NCBI GenBank assembly: GCA_014381035.1
Contig: JACMIS010000740.1
Location: forward strand, 1-14,226
DNA: 14,226 nt
Reading direction: 5' to 3'
Source: Armatimonadota bacterium
Lineage (GTDB): Bacteria; Armatimonadota; Armatimonadia; Armatimonadales; Armatimonadaceae
The notes beneath the pieces are model-generated. The model ran no database searches and was not told where the DNA came from. It worked only from the letters and a program-made list of their open reading frames with translations. Position 1 is the first letter of the stretch. Each line of letters begins with the position of its first letter. The position numbers were made by a program, and so were the translations under genes. Shown piece by piece: positions 1 through 6,507 of the stretch.

Positions 1-114
1 AAGGACCGAACCAGAACCACAAAGCGGAACACAAACGAGAAGCACCGCAGGTCCAACGATCCAACGTAAGGTTGGCGCCGTCCGCGTAGGACAAAAAAGA
101 AAGCGAGGAAGACA

Positions 115-1293
115 TTACCAATCCCCCACGCTACCGTCCCGGTAAAAAGTGCGCATCGGTATCTCCTGCTCGAACGGATGCTTCGCCACTTCCTCCGTGT
201 CGATCTCGATGCCAATACCGGGGCGGGTTCCCGGTCGCACCAGTCGCCCTTGTTCCTCTACCGCGAACGACTCCGTGCAAATATCCGTGCGCCACGGCAC
301 GTCATTATGGACCGACTCGCAGATGATATAGCCCGGCGTCGCAAACCCGAACTCCAGCGATGCCGCCGTGGAAACCGGTCCCTGCGGGTTGTGCGGCGCG
401 ATGGCGACCCGGTAGGCGTCCGCGAGTGCCGCTATTTTGCGTGCTTCCGACAAGCCGCCGCAGTGCGTGATGTCCGGCTGGATCACGGAACACGCGCGTT
501 TTTCAAGCAGGTCGCGGAACGCGTGAATCCCGACCAGCCGTTCCCCGGTCGCAATCGGGGTGCGTACCGCCCGCTGGATCTGCGCGATATCCTCGGCGGT
601 CTCGGGCCAGCAGGGTTCTTCCAGCCAGTACAGACCGTAGGGTTCCAGCGCGTGCGCGAACAGGTGTCCCATGCGCGGCGACGGGCGGGCATGGCAGTCC
701 ACCATAATATCGACGGAATCGCCGACCGCCTCGCGCATCGCGGCGACGCACTTTTCGGCGTAGCGGACCGGTTGCAAGCCTTCGAGCGGCATCGTTTCCG
801 GGACCGCCATCGTTTTGAACGCCGTGTAGCCTTCCGCCACCGCCTGTTGTGCCAGTTCCGCGAACCGGGACGCGTCGGCGGGTGCCGTCTGGTAAAAATC
901 CTCCATCTTTCCGCCGCCGAGGTGGGCGTATAGCCGGACGTAATCGCGCACCGGACCGCCCCAGAGTTGGTGGCAGGGAACGCCGTGCAGTTTGCCGACA
1001 ATGTCCCAGAGCGCGATGTCGATCCCCGAGATCGCCGTGCCGCGCACGATGCCGTTGCCATGCCAGAAGTGCTGGCGGTACATCATCTGCCAGAGGTGTT
1101 CGACACGGGTGGGGTCCTCGCCGACAAGGAGCGGTTCCAGATCCTCGATGGCACCGACCACGGCGCGCGTATGCCACTCCAGCGTGGATTCTCCCCAGCC
1201 CCACAGCCCCGGCGTATCGGTCAGCACCCGGACGAAGATCCAGTTGCGCATCCTCGCGTGACAAACATGGGTTTCGATTCGGGTAATCTTCAT
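115..1293 (-). CDS. Enolase-superfamily sugar-acid dehydratase, D-galactonate dehydratase-like
   Basis: A 392-residue mandelate racemase/enolase-superfamily protein. Family members use Mg2+ to remove water from acid sugars in the cytoplasm; the closest match from memory is D-galactonate dehydratase (DgoD, about 382 aa), which gives 2-keto-3-deoxy-galactonate. The N-terminal capping domain is about residues 1-120, with a [12 protein letters not shown] motif at 90-101, and the barrel follows. Visible active-site residues are D199-x-H201 (metal ligand plus a histidine placed as in DgoD), E225/E226 in LEEP, E251 in TGER, D274 in IQPD and H301 in APHN. The C-terminal GSVGDW resembles the end of DgoD. 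The ATG at 1293 is preceded by a weak GGAC site and begins with the usual MKITRIET. It has its own promoter and no partner gene follows before the window edge. Rhamnonate, gluconate or mannonate dehydratase remain possible, since substrate cannot be read from these motifs. The family call is firm and the substrate is inferred. Confidence 0.9.
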   Translation of the reverse strand: MKITRIETHVCHARMRNWIFVRVLTDTPGLWGWGESTLEWHTRAVVGAIEDLEPLLVGEDPTRVEHLWQMMYRQHFWHGNGIVRGTAISGIDIALWDIVGKLHGVPCHQLWGGPVRDYVRLYAHLGGGKMEDFYQTAPADASRFAELAQQAVAEGYTAFKTMAVPETMPLEGLQPVRYAEKCVAAMREAVGDSVDIMVDCHARPSPRMGHLFAHALEPYGLYWLEEPCWPETAEDIAQIQRAVRTPIATGERLVGIHAFRDLLEKRACSVIQPDITHCGGLSEARKIAALADAYRVAIAPHNPQGPVSTAASLEFGFATPGYIICESVHNDVPWRTDICTESFAVEEQGRLVRPGTRPGIGIEIDTEEVAKHPFEQEIPMRTFYRDGSVGDW

Positions 1294-1334
1294 ACGTCCG
1301 TTTTGGTAAATCCATTACAGAGGAATATATTTCA

Positions 1335-1362
1335 ATTATACCCAAATATCAGGAGACAGCAA
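1335..1362 (-). promoter_or_regulatory. Sigma70-like promoter of the sugar-acid dehydratase gene
   Basis: On the minus strand a perfect -10 hexamer TATAAT (1335-1340) lies 16 bases after a -35-like TTGCTG (1357-1362). The expected start is near 1328, giving a leader of about 35 bases before the ATG at 1293. Two 8-base inverted copies of TTGGTAAA flank it: 1303-1310 in the leader, and 1383-1390 (as TTTACCAA) upstream of the -35. Their centres are exactly 80 bp apart, so they could be operator half-sites. Confidence 0.6.
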
Positions 1363-1424
1363 GATTACTTTGCAACATTGGCTTTACCAATTCATCGGGA
1401 TGGGGTATTTCACCCCGCTATAAA

Positions 1425-1949
1425 TTAGCGCGGTATGGGTTCAGACATTTTGAACCGGACCATAGCGGCGGTTTCGGGGGCGACTTTGACGAATCGGGCT
1501 GCCGTTCGGTCGTACACATGAAAGCCACGGGGTTTATTGATTTCCGACTCCGTGAGCAGTTCTACAGGTACCTGTAGCGTGCCGGAGAGGCGGTTGCCTT
1601 TTTTACCCGTTTCGGGCAGGTCGCTCATCGGAAATGGCACATCATCGAAGCGTAGCGCGTAACGAGAAACGCGAACCGTTCCTTCTTTCCCCTGTATCAC
1701 CCCGCCGCCACCAGACACGAAGCCGGAACCGGTTATGGTGATTCGGGCGGGGCACACCTGGTACTCTCCATTGAGGTCCCGGTAACGCATGGGATTACCT
1801 GCCCGCGAGATGGTGATTACCGGCGAGTCGACCCCGGTAATTATGCTCTCCGCGCGGTTTTTGCCGAGATAAAAGAATCCCCCGACTGTGGTGACGGTCA
1901 GCATCCCGCTGATCACCAATTGCCTACAAATCTTCATTGAGTTTCGCAT
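1425..1949 (-). CDS. Membrane-anchored or exported protein of unknown function
   Basis: I do not recognise this protein. From the ATG at 1949 it is 174 residues long. An N-terminal basic stretch (MRNSMKICRQ) is followed by one hydrophobic segment of about 18 residues, so it is either a signal-anchor or has an uncleaved signal peptide. The rest is soluble, with repeated short beta-type strands and a glycine-rich turn (SGFVSGGGGVIQGKEG). This suggests a small beta-rich domain outside the membrane. There is no lipobox cysteine. The frame is open back to a GTG at 1967 (six residues longer), and an ATG at 1937 is also possible; none of the three has a clear Shine-Dalgarno site, so the start is uncertain. 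Base composition looks more AT-rich than the neighbouring metabolic genes, as in the PEP-CTERM gene. It appears to be transcribed alone, between the dehydratase and GH78 genes on the same strand. Confidence 0.6.
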   Translation of the reverse strand: MRNSMKICRQLVISGMLTVTTVGGFFYLGKNRAESIITGVDSPVITISRAGNPMRYRDLNGEYQVCPARITITGSGFVSGGGGVIQGKEGTVRVSRYALRFDDVPFPMSDLPETGKKGNRLSGTLQVPVELLTESEINKPRGFHVYDRTAARFVKVAPETAAMVRFKMSEPIPR

Positions 1950-2249
1950 TTTAGGCACACAAATCACTGTATGCCGGGGCAGAACGTTGGCACGGCTCTT
2001 CTGTTACCTGATAAATATACCTGGTTTTACCAGAAAACCTGACCCGCTTCCTTGCTGTCATTTCGCGTAACACACAGCATAGCATGAAATGTGCCTGATT
2101 ATGTGGCAGATATTTATTCCTGACAGCGACCGGGGATGTTTGAACCTCGCGAGTACGGGGCATATACATACCACGAGTAGTTGAGAGCACAGACAGCAGG
2201 GATTGACGAGAGATCACGCAGAATCGAATAACGCATACGAAACCTTCAG
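1950..2249. other. Gene-poor stretch upstream of the small membrane protein
   Basis: About 300 bases with no convincing gene. A minus-strand open frame of 88 codons (1951-2217) is cysteine- and arginine-rich, resembles no family known to me and overlaps the next gene, so I left it out. No tRNA-like structure was seen. The only signals found are the AT-rich candidate promoter and palindrome at 2014-2033. Confidence 0.5.
2014..2033 (-). promoter_or_regulatory. Candidate -10 box and TGGTnnnACCA palindrome
   Basis: On the minus strand a TATATT hexamer (2014-2019) lies directly after the 13-base palindrome CTGGTAAAACCAG (2021-2033). The palindrome fits the TnGTnnnACnA pattern typical of GntR/FadR-type operators. 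It would sit in the spacer of the promoter for the small membrane protein, where a repressor would block RNA polymerase. The matching -35 (CAGGTT, 2037-2042) is poor. A 5-bp hairpin with a 3-base loop can arise by chance, so this is a weak call. Confidence 0.25.
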
Positions 2250-2284
2250 GGCGGGCATTCCATCAGTCGGAATGCCCGCCTTTT
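2250..2284. terminator. Strong hairpin terminator downstream of the GH78 gene
   Basis: A perfect 12-bp stem, GGCGGGCATTCC (2250-2261) and GGAATGCCCGCC (2269-2280), encloses a 7-base loop. It lies 18 bases beyond the GH78 stop codon. The T run (2281-2284) follows the hairpin on the plus strand, whereas GH78 is read on the minus strand and there the hairpin is preceded by AAAA. It may act in both directions, or terminate an unseen plus-strand transcript. Confidence 0.7.
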
Positions 2285-2298
2285 GTTGTGGACGGCTT

Positions 2299-4701
2299 CT
2301 ACGCCGGTAGAGTAACCGACTGCGTACCGGCGCGCAAGGTCAGCTCCTGCCCGCCATAGATGAACACACCCGCGATACCATCGGGGAGTGTCACCTGCGC
2401 GGTCACCGTGTCCGCATTTCGCTCCAGAGCAACCTCGATAAAGCCGGCGGGATGCGCCATGCGGCCACTCGCCGATGTCAGGGTGCCTAATTGCGGCGCG
2501 ATTCGCACCGACGCAAACCCCATTTCACCCGGTCGGATTCCGAGAAGCGATGCGAAATAATGGTAGAGCGGGTGTGCGCCCCAGGCATGGCAATCCGAGC
2601 GCGTCGGTTCCGGCATCTCTATCGTGGTTTTCAAACCGTTCGCCCGGAGGTCATGCCAGCTCGACAATCGCTTCAGAAAGATGTCCGTACGCCCGTGCTG
2701 ATACAGCGTGTCGAACAGATAGTGTGAAAAGTAGATCGTCGTGCGGGCGAGGTCGGGCGCGGCAAGGAGGTTCGCAAAAAGCGGCTCGCGTTTCGCCGGA
2801 TCTACCAGCCCGCTGAGCAACGCCACACACTGCACGTGCTCGGAGAAAAACTGCCCTGCCTTGTCGTCGGCGTACAGTCTCCGGTCGTGGTTCCAGAACG
2901 TTCCCTCGATGCGCGGGAGGAGTTCCCCGATCAAACGCCGGTTTCGCGCCGCCTGTTCGGGTTCGCCCAGCCACGTTTCCAGCTTCGCCGCCAGGTCGAG
3001 CGTGTACGCGAACTGCCAGTTCAGAAGACCACTCGCGCCGTCATAGCCGTCGGGCGGGACACCGTCTTTCCAGGAAGGGACCCAGTCCTGCACATTCCAA
3101 CCTTTCGGTCCGGCGATCAAACCGTCCGGGTCGCGCAAGCGAAGGAAGTGGTCGAGAACGCCGCGCACCGTCGGCATCAACTCCCGAACAAACGCATCGT
3201 CGCCGCGCCACAGGGCGTAATCGTACACCATGCCGACCCACCAGAGCGAGAACGGCGGGATGATCTGCCGGACACGACCGGGATAGCGCGATTGCGTGAG
3301 TCCGTTCAGCAGCCGCGACGCGCCCAGGAGTTCGACCGCTTTGCGCGGCAGGCGGTCATCGGCGGTGATGGCGTAGGTGATCAGGGCTTGCAGACGCGTG
3401 TCGCCGATGTACATGAGTTGCTCGAAATACGGGCAGTCCATGTACGTTTCGTGCGAGCACATTTGCAACGTTCTCAGGGTCAGGGGAATCAATTTGGAGA
3501 GCGCGGCATCGCTTGCCACAAACGTGCTCTCCATTTCGAGTGGGTAGCGCGTTTCCCGGAACACGAGTTGACGGATGGTCAGCGGCGTGTCCTGCGTTTC
3601 GACCAGGATCTCGACATAGCGACCGCACTGCCACCAGAGCGTGTCGAACCGGCGGTCGTCGCCGCCATCGGGCAGGAACGAATCCCCGATACCATCCTTG
3701 ATGTGCCAGACCGTGACGAAAAACTTGCCCTCGATCTCGTCCCGGTTTTCTTTGACCGACTTGCGCGGGTCGCTATACAGTGCCTCCTGCCAGTGGACGC
3801 GGATCAGACTCCCCGCCCCGCCGGAAACAGTGACCTCGGGGTACGCGCAAACGTAGTTTTCGAGGTCAACGATCACGCGGCGGCGCGTGTGGGCGGGAAC
3901 GACCAGCGGGGCATCGCCCGCGACGAGTTTCTGCCAGTCTTCGGCTTCCGCGGCGAGGTGGTTCGCGACCTGGACGGAGACGGCGTGCGTCTCCGGGGTA
4001 GACACCGCCTCGACGTGCCGCACGCGTCCGGCGCGAAACGCCTCTTCCCGCATCGCCGGGAGAACCGCCGGACGAAGCAACGCCTCGTCGGTGATTTCGT
4101 TGCGCCAGTAAAAATCCGCCCCTTTTTCCGCGACAATCGCCGGTTGCCAGCCGTCACCCGCGCCCTGCTCGAAGCCCCAATCGAAAGCGGTTCCGTCCAC
4201 GCGGAGGTTCGCGCCGGTCCCCCAGGCGGCGATGGGATCGGTGAACGTGTAGCCGGGCAGGTTTTTTGCTTCCCACGCCGCGACCCCGGTCCCGATGAGC
4301 GCGTCCCACCCGCTTTCCTGGGGAGACAACAAAAAGCCGGGCTGCACCGTCATCTGCGCGAACGCCGCCATCCCCCCGAGCGACCAGACCCGCGCTACCA
4401 GCGTATGCGCCCCCGGTTCCAGCAAAAGATCATACGTTTCAAAGAACCAGTTTTGCGCGTCGCCGCGTTCGCTACCCCGTCCGACCCGCACCCCGTCCAG
4501 GAAAAGTTCGTAGCGTTCGTCCGCCGTGACATGGATACGGACCGTTTGAGCGGTCTCCACGGCGAACCGACAGCGGTACGCACTCACAAACGGCGGTTCG
4601 GTTTTCCCGCACGAAATCCACGCGCAGTTCCACCGCCCGCGCTTCCCCCAACTCCGGGTTTCCTGCCCCGCATAGGGCGATCCAACAATCATTGTTCGCA
4701 A
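2299..4701 (-). CDS. GH78-like alpha-L-rhamnosidase
   Basis: An 800-residue glycoside hydrolase resembling the alpha-L-rhamnosidase family (GH78), which removes terminal L-rhamnose from plant or bacterial glycans by inversion. The N-terminal half (about 1-390) is beta-rich, like the accessory beta-sandwich domains of the family, and includes a stretch at about 51-110 resembling the rhamnosidase N-terminal domain (VTADERYELFLDG, 58-70). The six-hairpin catalytic domain is about 395-720, and a C-terminal beta domain about 725-800. In the catalytic domain DCPYFEQ (422-428) with IGD (432-434) takes the place of the classical DCPxRDER...GD block, and SDCHAWGAH (702-710) marks the usual late catalytic segment. 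No signal peptide is visible, so it is probably cytoplasmic and acts on imported oligosaccharides. The TTG at 4701 is preferred over the ATG at codon 4 because AGGAG lies 9 bases before it. It is followed by a strong hairpin. Whether the substrate is really rhamnose is inferred. Confidence 0.85.
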   Translation of the reverse strand: MRTMIVGSPYAGQETRSWGKRGRWNCAWISCGKTEPPFVSAYRCRFAVETAQTVRIHVTADERYELFLDGVRVGRGSERGDAQNWFFETYDLLLEPGAHTLVARVWSLGGMAAFAQMTVQPGFLLSPQESGWDALIGTGVAAWEAKNLPGYTFTDPIAAWGTGANLRVDGTAFDWGFEQGAGDGWQPAIVAEKGADFYWRNEITDEALLRPAVLPAMREEAFRAGRVRHVEAVSTPETHAVSVQVANHLAAEAEDWQKLVAGDAPLVVPAHTRRRVIVDLENYVCAYPEVTVSGGAGSLIRVHWQEALYSDPRKSVKENRDEIEGKFFVTVWHIKDGIGDSFLPDGGDDRRFDTLWWQCGRYVEILVETQDTPLTIRQLVFRETRYPLEMESTFVASDAALSKLIPLTLRTLQMCSHETYMDCPYFEQLMYIGDTRLQALITYAITADDRLPRKAVELLGASRLLNGLTQSRYPGRVRQIIPPFSLWWVGMVYDYALWRGDDAFVRELMPTVRGVLDHFLRLRDPDGLIAGPKGWNVQDWVPSWKDGVPPDGYDGASGLLNWQFAYTLDLAAKLETWLGEPEQAARNRRLIGELLPRIEGTFWNHDRRLYADDKAGQFFSEHVQCVALLSGLVDPAKREPLFANLLAAPDLARTTIYFSHYLFDTLYQHGRTDIFLKRLSSWHDLRANGLKTTIEMPEPTRSDCHAWGAHPLYHYFASLLGIRPGEMGFASVRIAPQLGTLTSASGRMAHPAGFIEVALERNADTVTAQVTLPDGIAGVFIYGGQELTLRAGTQSVTLPA

Positions 4702-4710
4702 TGTAGCCTG

Positions 4711-4715
4711 CTCCT
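4711..4715 (-). promoter_or_regulatory. Shine-Dalgarno site that sets a TTG start
   Basis: AGGAG on the minus strand lies 9 bases before the TTG at 4701 but 18 bases before the first in-frame ATG (4692). The spacing favours the TTG as the start of the GH78 protein. Confidence 0.6.
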
Positions 4716-4726
4716 ACTCTTGCGGT

Positions 4727-4756
4727 ATTCTACTACACTTGCCCAGGACGGAGCAA
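4727..4756 (-). promoter_or_regulatory. Candidate promoter of the GH78 gene
   Basis: On the minus strand TTGCTC (4751-4756) is followed 18 bases later by TAGAAT (4727-4732), a 5 of 6 match to the -10 consensus. Transcription would start near 4720 and give a leader of about 20 bases carrying the AGGAG site. The promoter abuts the hairpin that ends the upstream permease gene, so GH78 would be its own transcription unit. Confidence 0.4.
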
Positions 4757-4794
4757 TTGTGCCTCTCCCCATTCCCGAATGGGGAGAGGCACAA
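4757..4794 (-). terminator. Perfect 17-bp hairpin after the ABC permease gene
   Basis: A 17-bp perfect stem (4757-4773 with 4778-4794) has a 4-base loop and a core of CCTCTCCCCATT / AATGGGGAGAGG. It starts two bases after the permease stop codon. On the minus strand only AATTG follows, so the U tract is poor. It most likely ends or stabilises the permease mRNA. Hairpins with a CTCTCCCC/GGGGAGAG core occur as dispersed repeats in some bacteria, so it may also belong to a repeat family. Confidence 0.65.
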
Positions 4795-4796
4795 GT

Positions 4797-6023
4797 TTAC
4801 TCGAACCGCAACGCGTCAATCGGATCGAGTTTCGCGGCGCGGAACGCCGGGTAGATGCCGAAGAACATCCCGATGGCGACCGCGAACCCGAAGCCTAAAA
4901 GTGCCGCCCACGGGGGAACGAACGTCGGCAGATTTTCGCCCGCCGCCATGCCGACCAGTTTCGAGACGCCGTAACCGAGTCCGACCCCGATCAGACCGCC
5001 GACACCGGAAACCGTCATGCTTTCCGTGACGAACTGGAGCAGAATATCGCCGCGTTTCGCCCCGACCGCTTTTCGGATGCCGATCTCGCGGGTGCGCTCC
5101 GTCACGGAGACGAGCATGATGTTCATGATCCCGATGCCGCCGACCAGGAGCGATAACCCGCCGACACCGCCCAAAATCAGTTGAAAAACAATCAGGATGC
5201 CGTCGAGTCGCTTCAGCAAGCCTTCCTGCGTGTCTACGATAAAATCCTGCGCGTTCTCCGGGTGGAGCGATTTCAACACCGCGAACACCTCGTCGGCGGC
5301 GGTTTCGGAGTTCACCCCGTCCGCCGCACGCGCCGTCAAGCCGCCGATCTCCTCCGTGCCGGTCATGCGCTTCTGGTACGAGGCGAGCGGGATGTACACC
5401 TTTTCGTCTTCCGACGGTTGCCCGAACGCGCCCTTCCCCTTATACTCCAAAAGTCCCACCACGGTATAGGGGACGCGTTCGCCGTTCAGGTTGACGACGA
5501 TCTGTTTTCCCAACGGATCGGCTCCCTTGCCAAACATTTCGTTGCGGATCTTGTCCCCGATGACACACACCTTCGCCCAATCCGCGCTGTCGGCTTCCAC
5601 GATGAATCGCCCCTGCGCGATCTTGATCGTGTTGACTTCCGGGTATCGCTCCGTCACCCCGACCATGGTTCCGTTATAGTTTTTCTTGCCGTTCTCGAAC
5701 TTCGCGCCGGTGTCGGCGTTCGGGACGATCACCTTGATGCTGCCGAGACGCCGTTCGATAGTGCGAATGTCCTCCAAACGCAACCCGGCGAACGAGCCGC
5801 GCCGCCCGTTGGAGTCGCGTTTCGGGGCATAGAAAGCAAACAGCAGGTTCGCGCCGTCGCTTTCGAAGTCTTTCACGACCTTTTGCCGCGCCCCCTGCAC
5901 AATCGAAATCATGATAATGACCGACATGACGCCGATAATCACCCCGAGCATCGTCAGAAACGAGCGCAGTTTGTTGGCATTGAGGGCTTCCAGAGCAAGA
6001 CGGATGGAATCGAAAAAGTTCAT
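4797..6023 (-). CDS. MacB/FtsX-type ABC transporter permease
   Basis: A 408-residue inner-membrane permease of the MacB/LolCE/FtsX superfamily, which moves lipids, peptides or drugs, or passes force to the periplasm, rather than forming a classical channel. The expected four-helix layout is present: one helix at about 21-44, a large periplasmic domain (about 47-272, the MacB-PCD region), then helices at about 274-306, 330-358 and 368-392. The cytoplasmic coupling motif TREIGIRKAVGAK at 311-323 contacts the ATPase in MacB-type permeases, and the C-terminal AAKLDPIDALRFE is typical of the family. The ATG at 6023 has AAGGG at 6028-6032. No ATP-binding protein or membrane-fusion protein is encoded beside it: the upstream neighbour is divergent and the downstream one is GH78. 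The partner ATPase must be elsewhere. The family call is secure and the cargo is unknown. Confidence 0.9.
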   Translation of the reverse strand: MNFFDSIRLALEALNANKLRSFLTMLGVIIGVMSVIIMISIVQGARQKVVKDFESDGANLLFAFYAPKRDSNGRRGSFAGLRLEDIRTIERRLGSIKVIVPNADTGAKFENGKKNYNGTMVGVTERYPEVNTIKIAQGRFIVEADSADWAKVCVIGDKIRNEMFGKGADPLGKQIVVNLNGERVPYTVVGLLEYKGKGAFGQPSEDEKVYIPLASYQKRMTGTEEIGGLTARAADGVNSETAADEVFAVLKSLHPENAQDFIVDTQEGLLKRLDGILIVFQLILGGVGGLSLLVGGIGIMNIMLVSVTERTREIGIRKAVGAKRGDILLQFVTESMTVSGVGGLIGVGLGYGVSKLVGMAAGENLPTFVPPWAALLGFGFAVAIGMFFGIYPAFRAAKLDPIDALRFE

Positions 6024-6090
6024 ACAACCCTTTAGACACCGCAGCGATAGGTTTGGTTACGCGATGAAATGGGCTGACCTATACGACACG

Positions 6091-6119
6091 TTGATTTTTT
6101 AACCTCACAGTGCTATACT
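6091..6119 (+). promoter_or_regulatory. Promoter of the TPR-YfhO operon
   Basis: TTGATT (6091-6096), a 17-base spacer and TATACT (6114-6119), with an upstream TG giving an extended -10 (TGCTATACT). The start should be near 6126, leaving about 34 bases of leader. GAGG at 6143-6146 lies 13 bases before the ATG, a rather long spacing. Confidence 0.6.
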
Positions 6120-6159
6120 TTCAAACAGTTCCGGGGGCTAAAGAGGTAGTACGATCTGT

Positions 6160-6507
6160 ATGGATGTGACGGTAGAGTTCGAGAAAGCGATACAGCATAA
6201 AGTCATCGGCGAATACGATGAAGCACTGGCGGTGTTACGTCCCCTGCTTCAGACACACCCGAGCAACGCCGAGGTTTATCACGAACTCGGTCTGATCCAT
6301 TCGTTCAAGGTGGATATGGATGAGAGCATCTATTACCTCGAAATGGCAGTCCGCCTATCCCCGCAAAGCGTCCCCTACATGCTGGACGCAGGCAAGACCC
6401 ACGCCATGTTCGGCAACGATGACAAGGCGAAAGCGATCTTCGAATACATACTGAAACTGGATCCGACCAACGAAGAGGCGCAGAAAAATCTCGCCTATTA
6501 TAGTTGA
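6160..6507 (+). CDS. Small TPR-repeat protein
   Basis: A 115-residue protein made almost wholly of tetratricopeptide repeats, at about 3-36, 37-70 and 71-104. Typical signs are GEYDEALAVLRPLL, AEVYHELGLIH and DDKAKAIFEYILKLDPTNEEAQKNLA. There is no signal peptide or membrane helix, so it is predicted to be a cytoplasmic scaffold for protein-protein contacts. The gene shares 4 bases with the start of the YfhO-type gene (TTGA), so the two are probably translated together and the TPR protein may assist or regulate that membrane enzyme. The ATG at 6160 is the first plausible start after the promoter. The specific partner is unknown. Confidence 0.85.
   Translation: MDVTVEFEKAIQHKVIGEYDEALAVLRPLLQTHPSNAEVYHELGLIHSFKVDMDESIYYLEMAVRLSPQSVPYMLDAGKTHAMFGNDDKAKAIFEYILKLDPTNEEAQKNLAYYS

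Noticed and set aside
61..75. Hairpin CCAAC-GTAAG-GTTGG as a terminator of the dehydratase gene
   Set aside because: Only 5 bp of stem and no T run on either strand.
1402..1416. GGGGT/ACCCC hairpin after the small membrane protein
   Set aside because: 5-bp stem with no U tract; a possible weak terminator but not distinguishable from chance.
1951..2217. 88-codon minus-strand frame upstream of the small membrane protein
   Set aside because: No family likeness and no hydrophobic or domain pattern; it overlaps the next gene and contains a plausible promoter and palindrome.
4690..4702. TGCGAACAATG shared by the starts of the GH78 and PEP-CTERM genes
   Set aside because: An 11-base match at both 5' ends; the spacing to the ribosome sites differs and nothing else is shared, so probably coincidence.
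2836..4854. 672-codon open frame on the plus strand
   Set aside because: It lies antisense to the clear GH78 gene, is arginine-, histidine- and proline-rich with no family motif, and arises because GC-rich codons leave the opposite strand free of stops.
5181..6035. 284-codon plus-strand frame
   Set aside because: Antisense shadow of the MacB-type permease, with no recognisable domain and an unlikely composition.
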